NCBI RefSeq assembly: GCF_026162365.1
Contig: NZ_JAOANW010000010.1
Coordinates: 62,001 to 126,000 of the forward strand
Length of the DNA stretch: 64,000 nucleotides
DNA from: Nitratireductor luteus
GTDB lineage: Bacteria; Pseudomonadota; Alphaproteobacteria; Rhizobiales; Rhizobiaceae
Direction of reading: 5' to 3'
Translations under genes and position numbers: made by a program
Notes under the pieces: generated by a model
Database searches by the model: none
Seen by the model: only the letters and a program-made list of their open reading frames with translations
What the model was told of the DNA's origin: nothing
Shown: positions 27,692-36,248 of the stretch, one piece after another
Layout of the letters: the number at the start of each line of letters is the position of its first letter
How positions within the stretch are numbered: position 1 is the first letter of the stretch

Positions 27692-30600
27692 CTATTCCGC
27701 CGCCTCCAGCAATGGGCCGGGCCCATCGTGCTTCAGCCGGTCGACAAGGCGCGCCCTTTCCTGCTTCGCCTTTTCGGCATTGGCTTCCTTGACATGTCCA
27801 TATCCCCGGATGATCGCCGGAATGCTGGCAAGCGCCGCGGCGGCTTCTATCTTCTCGGCGCGCAGCGATTTTTCGATCAGGTCGAGGTCGGCTTCATACC
27901 GGGTCAGTATTTGCCGCTCCATGCGGCGCTCGGCGGTGTAGCCAAAGACGTCCAGCGCCGTTCCGCGCAACCGCCGCGCGCGGGCGAGCAGCGAAAATGC
28001 CTTCATCATCCACGGCCCATAGCTGGTCTTCCGCAGATGCCCAGCGCTGTCCCTGCGGGCAAAGGCAGGCGGCGCCATGTGGAACTCCAGCCTGTCGAAG
28101 CTTTCGAACTCCGCTTCGAGCTGCCGCTGGAAGGAGCCGTCGGTGTAAAGCCGCGCAACCTCGTACTCGTCCTTTATCGCCATCAGCTTGAACAGGTTGC
28201 GGGCGGCCGCCTCCGTAACGGCAGTGGAACCCGGCGCTGCTTTTTCTTCCACCCGGCGCAATCTCTCGATGCGCTGACGATAGCGCTCGGCATACGCCTT
28301 GTTCTGATAGTCCGTGAGGAAAGCCACCCGGCGCTTGACGACCTCATCCAGGGTCTTGGCGATATCAGTGGAATGCGAAGGCGCAGCGCGGGCTACGACA
28401 TCGCGCACATAATCGGGATCGTGTGCTGCCCTGCGTCCCCAATGGAACGCGCTGATATTCATCGAGACGGCCTGGCCGTTCAATTGGATCGCCTTTTCGA
28501 TCGCCTCCGCCGCAACTGGCAACCCGCCGAACTGGTAGGCCATGCCCAGCATGAACATGTTGGCGCCGATTGAATTGCCGAACAGCACGGTCGCCGCCTG
28601 CGTCGCGTCGAAGAAATGCGACTTGCCTTCGCCGGCCGCCTGCGCTACCGCCTTCTTGAGCCGTTCCACCGGCAGCGAGAAATCGGCCGACCGCGCGAAA
28701 TCGCCGGGCATCACCTCCGCGGTATTGGCCACGACTATCGTGTGGTCCTGCCGCACCGTCGAAAGCACCTTCTTGGCACCCGAAACCACAAGGTCGCAGC
28801 CAAGAACCAGATCGGCCTTTCCTGCCGAAACGTGGATCGAATAGACCTGCTCCGGCAATTTGGCGATGCGCAGATGCGAGAATACCGCACCGCCCTTCTG
28901 GGCAAGTCCCGCCATGTCTATGATGCCAGACCCCTTGCCTTCCAAGTGGGCCGCCATGCCGAGAATGGCTCCAATCGTCACAACGCCGGTGCCTCCGATG
29001 CCATCTACAACGCCCGCCCAGCCGTGATCGTCCAAAGGGAAAAGCGCCGGCTCCGGCACACGGTTCAGCGGATCCTCGCCGCCCGCCGCGCCCTCTAGCT
29101 TCTTCAGCTTCGCGCCGTGCACCGTCACGAAGGACGGGCAGAACCCGTTGACGCAGGAGAAGTCCTTGTTGCAGCTCGACTGGTCGATGCGCCGCTTGCG
29201 GCCGAACTCGGTCTCCACCGGCTGCACGGAGACGCAGTTGGACTTGACGCCGCAATCGCCGCAGCCCTCGCAAACCAGCTCGTTGATGATGACCCGCTTG
29301 TCGGGATCGGGAAACGTCCCGCGCTTGCGCCGGCGGCGCTTTTCAGCGGCGCATGTCTGGTCGTAGATCAGGACGGTGACGCCCTTCGTCTCCCGCAGGC
29401 TGAGCTGGACGCCGTCCAGATCGTCCCGGTGGTGGATCGTGGTTCCCTTGGGGAAATCGATGGCGCCTTTGTATTTTTCCGGTTCGTCGGAGACGACTGC
29501 GATGCGCGATACGCCTTCCGCGCGCACCTGCTCGGCAATCATGTCGACGGTCAGGCCGCCCTCGTGGGGCTGCCCGCCGGTCATGGCAACCGCGTCGTTA
29601 TAGAGGATCTTGTAGGTGATGTTCATTCCCGACGCGAGCGCGAAGCGCAGCGCCAGGGAGGCGGAATGATTGTAGGTCCCGTCGCCCAGATTCTGGAAAT
29701 AATGCTGCCGCTTGGAGAACGGCGCCTGACCGATGAATTGCGCCCCTTCGCCGCCCATCGCGGTAAAGCCGACCGTGTCGCGGTCCATCCACAGCGCCAT
29801 GAAATGGCAGCCAATACCGCCGCCGGCAATCGAACCTTCCGGTACCCGCGTCGAACTGTTGTGAGGACAGCCCGAGCAGAAATAGGGCGTGCGCGTGGCG
29901 ACATCCGTCGTGTCGGCCAGCATGGCCTGAAACTGGCGCAGCCGGGCTACCCGCGCGGAGATCTCCTCCGACGGACCGATCACCTTCAGGATGCGCTCGC
30001 CGATGGTGATGGCGATGTCGTTTGGGTCGAGGCCGCCGGTGGGCGAGAACAGGCGCTCGCCGCGCTCGTCCGACTTGCCGATGATGAGCGGGTGATTGGC
30101 CGTCGCGTAGAGGTTTTCGCGCAGTTGCACCTCGACCAGCGAGCGCTTTTCCTCGACCACGATAACCATGTCGAGCCCGCGCACGAACTCCGCCATGTGC
30201 TGGTAGTCGAACGGCCACGGGCAGGCCACCTTGAACAGCCGCAAGCCGATCTGGCTCGCCCGTTCCTCGTTTATGCCCAGATCGTCCAGTGCCTGCCGAA
30301 CATCGAGATAGCTCGTCCCGAGCGTCACGATACCAATCTTCGGATTCCGCCCACCGGAAAAGACGATCCGGTTGAGGCCGTTCGCCTGCACGAAGGCGGC
30401 CGCTGCCGCCCGCTTGTAGTCGTGCAGCCGCGCCTCCTGGCCGAGCTGGTTCACCTCATGGCGGATATGCAGGCCGCCGGGAGGCAGGTCGATCTCCGGC
30501 AGCACGATGTCGAGCCGGTCCTGTGCGACGTCCACGGAGGCCGTCGATTCGATATTGTCCTTCACGCATTTGATGGCCGCCCAGGTGCCGGCAAAGCGCG

Positions 30601-31168
30601 ACAGCGCGTAACCGTAGAGCCCATAGTCGATAAGCTCCTGCACGCCGGCCGGATTGAGGATCGGCACCATAGCGTCGACGAAGGCAAACTCGCTGGCATG
30701 CGCCACCGTCGAGGATTCGGCGGTATGGTCGTCGCCCATCAATGCCAGTACCCCGCCATGCTTCGAGGTCCCTGCCAGGTTGGCGTGGCGAAACACGTCG
30801 CCCGTGCGGTCCACACCCGGTCCCTTGGCATACCACAGGGCGAAAACGCCGTCGTAGCGGCCGTCGCCCAGGAGCTCCGTCTGCTGTGAGCCCCAACAGG
30901 CCGTCGCCGCCAATTCCTCGTTCAGCCCCGGCTGGAAAACCACATTCGAGGCGGCAAGCTCCTTGCGCGCCTTCCAGAGCTGCAGGTCGAAGCCGCCAAG
31001 CGGAGAGCCGCGGTAGCCCGACACGAAACCCGCCGTGTTCAGTCCCGCCTGCCGGTCGCGCTCGCGCTGCATCATGAGCATACGAACGACCGCCTGCGAA
31101 CCCGAGACGAAGATGCGGTCCTTCGCAAGATCGTACTTGTCCGTCAGCGATATCTCATGCAGCGTCAT
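27692..31168 (-). CDS. Indolepyruvate:ferredoxin oxidoreductase, fused IorA-IorB type
   Basis: This 1158-residue single-chain 2-oxoacid:ferredoxin oxidoreductase is of the fused type. The N-terminal part carries the pyrimidine-binding region (FVSGYRGSPLGGFDLQLWKA) and the thiamine diphosphate motif (GDGTYNHSASLALRFALASG, then NDAVAMTGGQ). Around residues 650-700 are cysteine motifs CEGCGDCGVKSNC and CNKDFSCVNGFCPS for Fe-S clusters. The gamma-like domain (GGTGVVTIGAILGMAAHLEG) follows, then ~230 C-terminal residues of unclear role. It converts aryl- or branched 2-oxoacids to acyl-CoA with reduction of ferredoxin. GGAGG lies ten bases before the ATG. Monocistronic; the nearest neighbours are TRAP genes. 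Confidence 0.92.
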   Translation of the reverse strand: MTLHEISLTDKYDLAKDRIFVSGSQAVVRMLMMQRERDRQAGLNTAGFVSGYRGSPLGGFDLQLWKARKELAASNVVFQPGLNEELAATACWGSQQTELLGDGRYDGVFALWYAKGPGVDRTGDVFRHANLAGTSKHGGVLALMGDDHTAESSTVAHASEFAFVDAMVPILNPAGVQELIDYGLYGYALSRFAGTWAAIKCVKDNIESTASVDVAQDRLDIVLPEIDLPPGGLHIRHEVNQLGQEARLHDYKRAAAAAFVQANGLNRIVFSGGRNPKIGIVTLGTSYLDVRQALDDLGINEERASQIGLRLFKVACPWPFDYQHMAEFVRGLDMVIVVEEKRSLVEVQLRENLYATANHPLIIGKSDERGERLFSPTGGLDPNDIAITIGERILKVIGPSEEISARVARLRQFQAMLADTTDVATRTPYFCSGCPHNSSTRVPEGSIAGGGIGCHFMALWMDRDTVGFTAMGGEGAQFIGQAPFSKRQHYFQNLGDGTYNHSASLALRFALASGMNITYKILYNDAVAMTGGQPHEGGLTVDMIAEQVRAEGVSRIAVVSDEPEKYKGAIDFPKGTTIHHRDDLDGVQLSLRETKGVTVLIYDQTCAAEKRRRRKRGTFPDPDKRVIINELVCEGCGDCGVKSNCVSVQPVETEFGRKRRIDQSSCNKDFSCVNGFCPSFVTVHGAKLKKLEGAAGGEDPLNRVPEPALFPLDDHGWAGVVDGIGGTGVVTIGAILGMAAHLEGKGSGIIDMAGLAQKGGAVFSHLRIAKLPEQVYSIHVSAGKADLVLGCDLVVSGAKKVLSTVRQDHTIVVANTAEVMPGDFARSADFSLPVERLKKAVAQAAGEGKSHFFDATQAATVLFGNSIGANMFMLGMAYQFGGLPVAAEAIEKAIQLNGQAVSMNISAFHWGRRAAHDPDYVRDVVARAAPSHSTDIAKTLDEVVKRRVAFLTDYQNKAYAERYRQRIERLRRVEEKAAPGSTAVTEAAARNLFKLMAIKDEYEVARLYTDGSFQRQLEAEFESFDRLEFHMAPPAFARRDSAGHLRKTSYGPWMMKAFSLLARARRLRGTALDVFGYTAERRMERQILTRYEADLDLIEKSLRAEKIEAAAALASIPAIIRGYGHVKEANAEKAKQERARLVDRLKHDGPGPLLEAAE

Positions 31169-31590
31169 AAATCGCTTCCTCCTGGACGGAATGGTGAGTC
31201 ACGGCTCCAACCATCCGGACATCTTTCTCCTGCCTTCGCAGCCGGTCAAACGAAATCGCCCTCTTGAAAAAATCCGCAAGACCTGCCCGCTTCTTCGCGG
31301 CTGCGGCGACATTTTGTTTTGCTGGAACCTCGGAACACGAATGATTCTGTTCGGGCTGACGGACGCATTTACCACAGGTGGGCGCTCCGGCCCGAAAGAT
31401 CAAATCTCGCAAATGCCACAGTTTTTTGTCTCGCTCACTTTTTCCCTTCCCATAAAGCTGCTAAAGACCGCCCGCCGCAGGGGCAACATGCATAACAAGA
31501 TCAAGCTCCCGTAAGGCCGAGCCAGGGGGAAACCGATGAAGTCGTATAGGTCGCGCAGACCGATCTGCCGCATAGGGAAGGTATAGGCCG
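31169..31590. other. Divergent intergenic region, no gene seen
   Basis: This 422-base stretch separates the oxidoreductase (minus) and TRAP permease genes (plus). It should hold promoters for both. Frames within it lack sequence features of real genes. GGAACCTCGGAACAC near 31324-31338 contains a repeated GGAAC and could be an operator, but no clear dyad is present. Confidence 0.5.
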
Positions 31591-32163
31591 GTGCGCGCAA
31601 TTGCTTTTCTCGTCCGCGCCATCAGCGGGCTGAATGCCTTGATAGGCAACATCTTCTCCTGGCTGTCACTGGCCATCGTTCTGGTCTGTTTTACCGTCGT
31701 CGTACAACGCTACGTGTTCTCCGTCAGCTACGTGTGGATGCAGGACCTTTATATCTGGCTGAATGGTGCCATGTTCACCGCCGTAGCCGGCTTCGCGCTT
31801 CTGCGAAACGACCATGTGCGCGTCGACATATTCTATCGTCCTGCAAGCATCCGGCGTAAGGCCATGGTCGACATCATAGGCGTCATATTCTTCCTGCTGC
31901 CCTTCTCCTGGGTCGTTTTCGCCTATGGCTGGACCTTCGTCTCCCGTTCCTGGCGTATCCATGAAGCCTCCGCCAATGTCGGCGGGATGCCGGGCTTGTT
32001 CATTCTGAAGACTTTCATCCTCGCCTTCGCCGCGCTTATCGCGCTCCAGGGCGTCGCCATGGTGCTTAGGTCGATCCTCGTCCTCACTGGAAACGAGGAA
32101 TTGCTGCCGGAAAAGCTCCGCTATGAGCGGCAGGATACGGCCCCGGCGGAGGTCAGCATCTGA
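31591..32163 (+). CDS. TRAP transporter small permease (DctQ-like)
   Basis: The 190-residue membrane protein has four helices, including GNIFSWLSLAIVLVCFTVVV and MVDIIGVIFFLLPFSWVVFA, and the conserved HVRVDIFY segment of the small TRAP subunit. The start is GTG at 31591, with GGAAGG nine bases upstream. Its stop shares one base with the ATG of the large permease (TGATG). It belongs to a sodium-driven uptake system for organic acids, with the binding protein encoded convergently at 33651-34745. Confidence 0.9.
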   Translation: MRAIAFLVRAISGLNALIGNIFSWLSLAIVLVCFTVVVQRYVFSVSYVWMQDLYIWLNGAMFTAVAGFALLRNDHVRVDIFYRPASIRRKAMVDIIGVIFFLLPFSWVVFAYGWTFVSRSWRIHEASANVGGMPGLFILKTFILAFAALIALQGVAMVLRSILVLTGNEELLPEKLRYERQDTAPAEVSI

Positions 32164-33554
32164 TGGATCCGATCTTTATCGGCGAGCTCCTTTCCGGGCT
32201 CATGTTCTTCGGCATCATCGGTTTTCTGCTGCTCGGGTTCCCGGTGGCGTTCACCCTTGCCGGCGTGTCGCTGATGTTCGGCTTCGTGGGCATGTCGCTC
32301 GGGGTCTTCGATCCCTCGAACTTCGGCAGCCTGGCCAATCGCTATATCGGCTTCATGACCAACGAAGTCTTGGTCGCCGTGCCGCTGTTCATCTTCATGG
32401 GCGTTATCCTCGAGCGCTCCAAGATCGCCGAGCAACTGCTTCTCACCATGGGCAAGCTGTTCGGCAATCTCCGCGGCGGGCTCGGTATGTCCGTCATCGT
32501 AGTGGGCGCGCTTCTTGCCGCCTCCACCGGCGTGGTCGGGGCGACGGTCGTGACTATGGGCCTGATCTCGCTGCCGGCCATGCTGCGCGCCAATTACGAT
32601 CCGCGCCTGGCGAGCGGCGTGATATGCGCCTCCGGCACGCTCGGTCAGATCATCCCGCCCTCGACGGTGCTGATCTTCATGGGCGACATGCTTTCCGGCA
32701 TCAACTCCCAGGTGCAGATGGCGAAGGGCAACTTCGCGCCCACGCCGGTCTCCGTCGGCGATCTTTTCGCCGGCGCGCTGCTGCCGGGCGTCCTGTTGGT
32801 CGGGCTATACCTCGCCTGGGCCGTCGCCAAGGCCATCTTCGATCCCGAATCGTGCCCGGCCACACCCGTTCCGGAAGACGAGAAGAAGCATCTTATGCGC
32901 GAGATCGCAGTGGCGCTGGTGCCGCCGCTGCTTTTGATCATGACCGTGCTGGGTTCCATTCTCGGCGGCATAGCGACCCCCACCGAGGCCGCCTCGGTAG
33001 GCGCCGTCGGCGCCATGGTACTGGCTGCGCTGCGCTGGCGGCTTTCGTTCCGCGTATTGCGGGAGGCTGCAATCTCCACCGCCTCGATCACCTGCATGGT
33101 GTTCATCATCCTGTTCGGCGCGTCGGTATTCTCCATCGTCTTCCGCCTGATGGGCGGTGACAGCCTGGTGCATGAATTCCTCACCAACCTGCCCGGCGGC
33201 ACGTTGATGGCCGTCGCCGTCGTGATGCTCATCATGTTCCTGCTGGGCTTCATCCTCGATACCTTCGAGATCATCTTCATCGTGATCCCGATCACCGCGC
33301 CGATCCTGCTTGCGCTGGATGTCGATCCGGTCTGGCTCGGCGTGCTCGTGGGCGTCAACCTTCAAACGAGCTTCCTGACGCCGCCCTTCGGCTTCGCGCT
33401 GTTCTACCTGCGCGGCGTCGCACCCAATTCGGTGACGACGGCGATGATCTACAAGGGGGTCATCCCCTTCGTGGTTCTTCAGCTTATTGCCATCGCGATC
33501 ATGTTCGCTTTCCCGCAGATCGCCACCTGGCTGCCAAGGGCGATCTACAACTGA
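32163..33554 (+). CDS. TRAP transporter large permease (DctM-like)
   Basis: The 463-residue membrane protein has about twelve helices and TRAP-M signatures: LLGFPVAFTLAGVSLMFGFV, SGVICASGTLGQIIPPSTVL and a duplicated loop IATPTEAASVGAVGAMVLAA. Near the C-terminus VNLQTSFLTPPFGFALFYLR is the typical second re-entrant motif. It catalyses sodium-coupled import of the ligand delivered by DctP. The translation is coupled to the small permease by a TGATG overlap. Confidence 0.96.
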   Translation: MDPIFIGELLSGLMFFGIIGFLLLGFPVAFTLAGVSLMFGFVGMSLGVFDPSNFGSLANRYIGFMTNEVLVAVPLFIFMGVILERSKIAEQLLLTMGKLFGNLRGGLGMSVIVVGALLAASTGVVGATVVTMGLISLPAMLRANYDPRLASGVICASGTLGQIIPPSTVLIFMGDMLSGINSQVQMAKGNFAPTPVSVGDLFAGALLPGVLLVGLYLAWAVAKAIFDPESCPATPVPEDEKKHLMREIAVALVPPLLLIMTVLGSILGGIATPTEAASVGAVGAMVLAALRWRLSFRVLREAAISTASITCMVFIILFGASVFSIVFRLMGGDSLVHEFLTNLPGGTLMAVAVVMLIMFLLGFILDTFEIIFIVIPITAPILLALDVDPVWLGVLVGVNLQTSFLTPPFGFALFYLRGVAPNSVTTAMIYKGVIPFVVLQLIAIAIMFAFPQIATWLPRAIYN

Positions 33555-33602
33555 CCGCTTTCGCGGCGACCCTAAACCGAACGGCTGAATCAACAGCCCG
33601 CA

Positions 33603-33631
33603 AAAAAGCCCGGGACAAGCCCGGGCTTTTT
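33603..33631. terminator. Bidirectional terminator between TRAP permease and binding-protein genes
   Basis: AAAAAGCCCGGG, loop ACAAG, CCCGGGCTTTTT: a perfect 12-base-pair stem with A- and T-runs, placed 49 bases after the permease stop and 20 bases past the convergent binding-protein stop. It isolates two converging transcripts. Confidence 0.92.
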
Positions 33632-33650
33632 CAGTTCGGAGAATCTTCGA

Positions 33651-34745
33651 TCAGATCTTGAAGAACTTTTCGCGCGCCTGCATGTAAGCGCCGTCGGTGC
33701 TTTCGCTGCGGGTACGCAGAACTCTGAGCGCATCGAGGAAGCTCTCGGTCGTCTTCTTCGTCAGCGCATCGTCGGAATCGCGCAGCCCTGTCATGATTTC
33801 CACAGCGGCATCGGCCCCGGCCTGCATGATATCGTCGGGGAAGGTACGCACCATCACACCGTGCTCATCGACCAGCGTCTTCAGGGCGCGGGGGTCGTTG
33901 GCGTAGAAGTCGGAAGCGACCTGGTCATATTCGGCCTGCGAACAATCCCTGATGATTGCCTGAAGGTCGGTAGGCAGCTCCTGATACTTCGCCTTGTCGA
34001 CGACGAGTTCGGTGGCAAGGCCGGGCTCGATGAAGCTCGGGAAGTAATAGTTCTTGCACACCTGATAGAAGCCGAGAGCGAGATCGTTGTAGGGGCCGAC
34101 AAACTCCGCCGCGTCGAGCGTACCGGACTGCAGCGCCTGGAAGATTTCGCCTGCCGCCATGTTGGTGACGGTCGCGCCGAGTTTTTCCCAAACCCGGCCG
34201 CCGAGGCCGGGGGTGCGGAAGCGAAGGCCCTGGACATCGGATAGACCGGTCAGTTCTTTACGGAACCAGCCGCCTGCCTGCGTGCCCGTGTCGCCGGACA
34301 AAAAGCCCTGCACGCCGAACTGGTCATAGATCTCGTCCCAGAGTTCCTGGCCGCCCATGTAGCGCACCCATGCGGCCATCTCGCGGGAAGTCATGCCATA
34401 GGGGACACCCGTGAAGAACGACAGGGCGATGCTCTTGTTCTGCCAATAATAGGCGGCGCCATGGCTCATCTCGGCCGAACCGTCGATGACGGCGTCCAGC
34501 GACTGCAACGGCGGCACGAGTTCGCCGGCGGCATAGACCTGGATGGTCAGGCGTCCGCCGGAAGCCGCGGTAATGCGGTCGGCCAGGCGCTGCGCACCCA
34601 CGCCCAGCCCTGGAAAGTTCTTCGGCCACGTGGTGACCATGCGCCAGGTCTGGTTGCCCTGCGAGATGGCGGGCGTTGCAAGAGCGGACGCGCCAACGCC
34701 CGCGCCGGCCAATCCCGCCTTCTTGATGAATGAACGGCGATCCAT
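33651..34745 (-). CDS. TRAP transporter substrate-binding protein (DctP, TakP-like)
   Basis: The 364-residue protein starts MDRRSFIKKAGLAGAGVGAS, a twin-arginine signal (RRSFIKK) with cleavage near ATPAIS. The mature part reads WRMVTTWPKNFPGLGVGAQR and later GVQGFLSGDTGTQAGGWFRK, with GLGGRVWEKLGATVTNMAAG as the ligand-orienting region. It resembles the TakP group that binds 2-oxoacids or related carboxylates. GGGAGG precedes the ATG at 34745 by about seven bases, favouring it over an upstream ATG. The gene faces its probable permease genes instead of joining them. The oxoacid ligand is inferred. Confidence 0.9.
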   Translation of the reverse strand: MDRRSFIKKAGLAGAGVGASALATPAISQGNQTWRMVTTWPKNFPGLGVGAQRLADRITAASGGRLTIQVYAAGELVPPLQSLDAVIDGSAEMSHGAAYYWQNKSIALSFFTGVPYGMTSREMAAWVRYMGGQELWDEIYDQFGVQGFLSGDTGTQAGGWFRKELTGLSDVQGLRFRTPGLGGRVWEKLGATVTNMAAGEIFQALQSGTLDAAEFVGPYNDLALGFYQVCKNYYFPSFIEPGLATELVVDKAKYQELPTDLQAIIRDCSQAEYDQVASDFYANDPRALKTLVDEHGVMVRTFPDDIMQAGADAAVEIMTGLRDSDDALTKKTTESFLDALRVLRTRSESTDGAYMQAREKFFKI

Positions 34746-35010
34746 GGAATACCTCCCGGAAATGAGGATCATTTTTCAAACGGATACGGGGCGCTGTGGC
34801 ATCCCGCGCCATCCTCCCCCGAAGCCGGGCCGTATCAATACACGCGTCTTGCGCCAAGTCCAGTTGGGCGAACCCATCCATTTTGCGTTTGGTAAAATCT
34901 TGCACACAAAACGCTTTCCCTGTTGCAGCCACGGCGAAAGCAGTTGGAAAGCCGTCTCACGACGATTAGATGTGAGCAGGATTACCAGCGCCAGAAAGAG
35001 GCCGATCAGG

Positions 35011-35781
35011 ATGAACCAGCCGCTCGTTGCCGTCTCCACGGACGTCAAGGAATTCGAGAGATACACATGGCACGCCGCGCCGGACCAATATCTGGAGGCT
35101 GCCCTGTCGGCGGCCGGCGTCTTGCCCGTGCTGGTGCCCTCTTTCGGCGACCGTCTCGATCTCGACAGCCTCCTTTCATCCGTGGATGGCGTGATGCTCA
35201 CCGGCTCGAAGTCCAATGTGAACCCCAGCCATTACGGCAGGAAAGCGGACGAAAAAAACGGCCCCTATGACGAGCGTCGCGATGCGACCACATTGCCCCT
35301 GATCCGCAAGGCGATCGAGCGTGGCGTTCCGTTGCTCGCTATCTGCCGCGGCATTCAGGAGATGAATGTGGCCCTTGGCGGCACGCTTGCCGGCGAAATC
35401 CAGGAGCGCAAGGGCGCGATGGATCACCGCGCGCCCGAAAGCGACAGTCAGGACGAACGTTTCGCCATCCGCCATCCGGTTCATATCGAGGAGGGGTCGT
35501 GTTTGGCGGGCATCTTCGGTCCCGCTGAGATCAACGTCAACTCGGTTCACCGCCAGGGCATCGACCGGTTGGGTCCCAATCTCGCCGTGGAAGCGGTGGC
35601 CCCGGATGGCGCCATAGAAGCGGTCTCCGCCATAGGCGCCAAGGCCTTCGCGGTCGGCGTGCAATGGCATCCCGAATACTGGGCTGCCACCGACAATGCG
35701 TCCCGCAGGATCTTCGAAGCCTTCGGCGAAGCCGTCCGGGCCCACGCAAGCGCCCGCAGACCCGCAGCGGCGGCCGAGTAG
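35011..35781 (+). CDS. Class I glutamine amidotransferase, gamma-glutamyl-GABA hydrolase type (PuuD/peptidase C26)
   Basis: This 256-residue hydrolase begins MNQPLVAVSTDVKEFERYTW. The nucleophile region is LAICRGIQEMNVALGGTLAG (Cys near residue 114), and the His-Glu pair is in GVQWHPEYW near residue 217. PuuD-type enzymes cleave gamma-glutamyl-gamma-aminobutyrate in putrescine degradation, and relatives act on other gamma-glutamyl amides. No other Puu genes are near, so the true substrate is open. This PuuD is unrelated to the urate oxidase also called PuuD at 54583. The ATG at 35011 is chosen because homology begins here, with a short CAGG before it. Confidence 0.88.
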   Translation: MNQPLVAVSTDVKEFERYTWHAAPDQYLEAALSAAGVLPVLVPSFGDRLDLDSLLSSVDGVMLTGSKSNVNPSHYGRKADEKNGPYDERRDATTLPLIRKAIERGVPLLAICRGIQEMNVALGGTLAGEIQERKGAMDHRAPESDSQDERFAIRHPVHIEEGSCLAGIFGPAEINVNSVHRQGIDRLGPNLAVEAVAPDGAIEAVSAIGAKAFAVGVQWHPEYWAATDNASRRIFEAFGEAVRAHASARRPAAAAE

Positions 35782-35782
35782 C

Positions 35783-36187
35783 CTATTCGGCCGTCAGCGA
35801 CATCAGCGGCGAGGCGGGCTTGAGCGATTCGAAGGCCACGCCGTCAGCAGCGAAGAACCGGGCGATCTCCCTACCGTCCGCCGCGGCGAAAACCACGTCC
35901 CCTTCGCCGCTCCTTTTCCATATCCGCGCATCGGCCAAGCGCGGAAGCAACTGGTAGCAGTCGTCCTCAGCCTTCAATTCGGCCGCATCCAGCCCCATTT
36001 CCACGCCCTTTTCGACCAAACAGCTTCCGTCTCGGCCGGAAACGCTGAGGCGATAACGCAAAAGCCCGCCCTTTTCAGCCACGGCCTTGCTGACCTCCAC
36101 CATGCGGTCCTCCGGCCATATCGCAAAGGATGCGCCCGCAAGAGCGCCTACCAGCAACAAGGAGGTCATCATCTTCACAGGGAGCAC
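35783..36187 (-). CDS. Exported small protein, possible AprI/Inh-type protease inhibitor
   Basis: This 134-residue protein has a signal peptide MLPVKMMTSLLLVGALAGAS and a mature part of ~110 residues with two cysteines (SGRDGSCLVEKGVEMGL; AEDDCYQLLPRL), a tryptophan (ARIWKRSGEGDVVF) and a DG turn before ARFFAADG. This pattern of a Cys-Cys bracket followed by W and a beta-barrel-like end recalls the AprI/Inh family, which blocks secreted serralysin metalloproteases in the periplasm. The match is by memory and weak. No protease gene or type I exporter lies nearby. It converges on the amidotransferase gene with a one-base gap. Confidence 0.5.
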   Translation of the reverse strand: MLPVKMMTSLLLVGALAGASFAIWPEDRMVEVSKAVAEKGGLLRYRLSVSGRDGSCLVEKGVEMGLDAAELKAEDDCYQLLPRLADARIWKRSGEGDVVFAAADGREIARFFAADGVAFESLKPASPLMSLTAE

Positions 36188-36248
36188 TCCGAACTTTCGA
36201 CAAGTGCGTCATTATTGCCGCCCAACGTTAACCGAACCTTGCGTCGCT

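Noticed and set aside
29117-30889. 590-codon plus-strand frame opposite the indolepyruvate oxidoreductase
   Set aside because: Mirror of the oxidoreductase; no recognisable domain.
31155-31412. Small minus-strand frame upstream of the oxidoreductase
   Set aside because: Overlaps the oxidoreductase start and ribosome site, and shows no homology or composition of a real gene.
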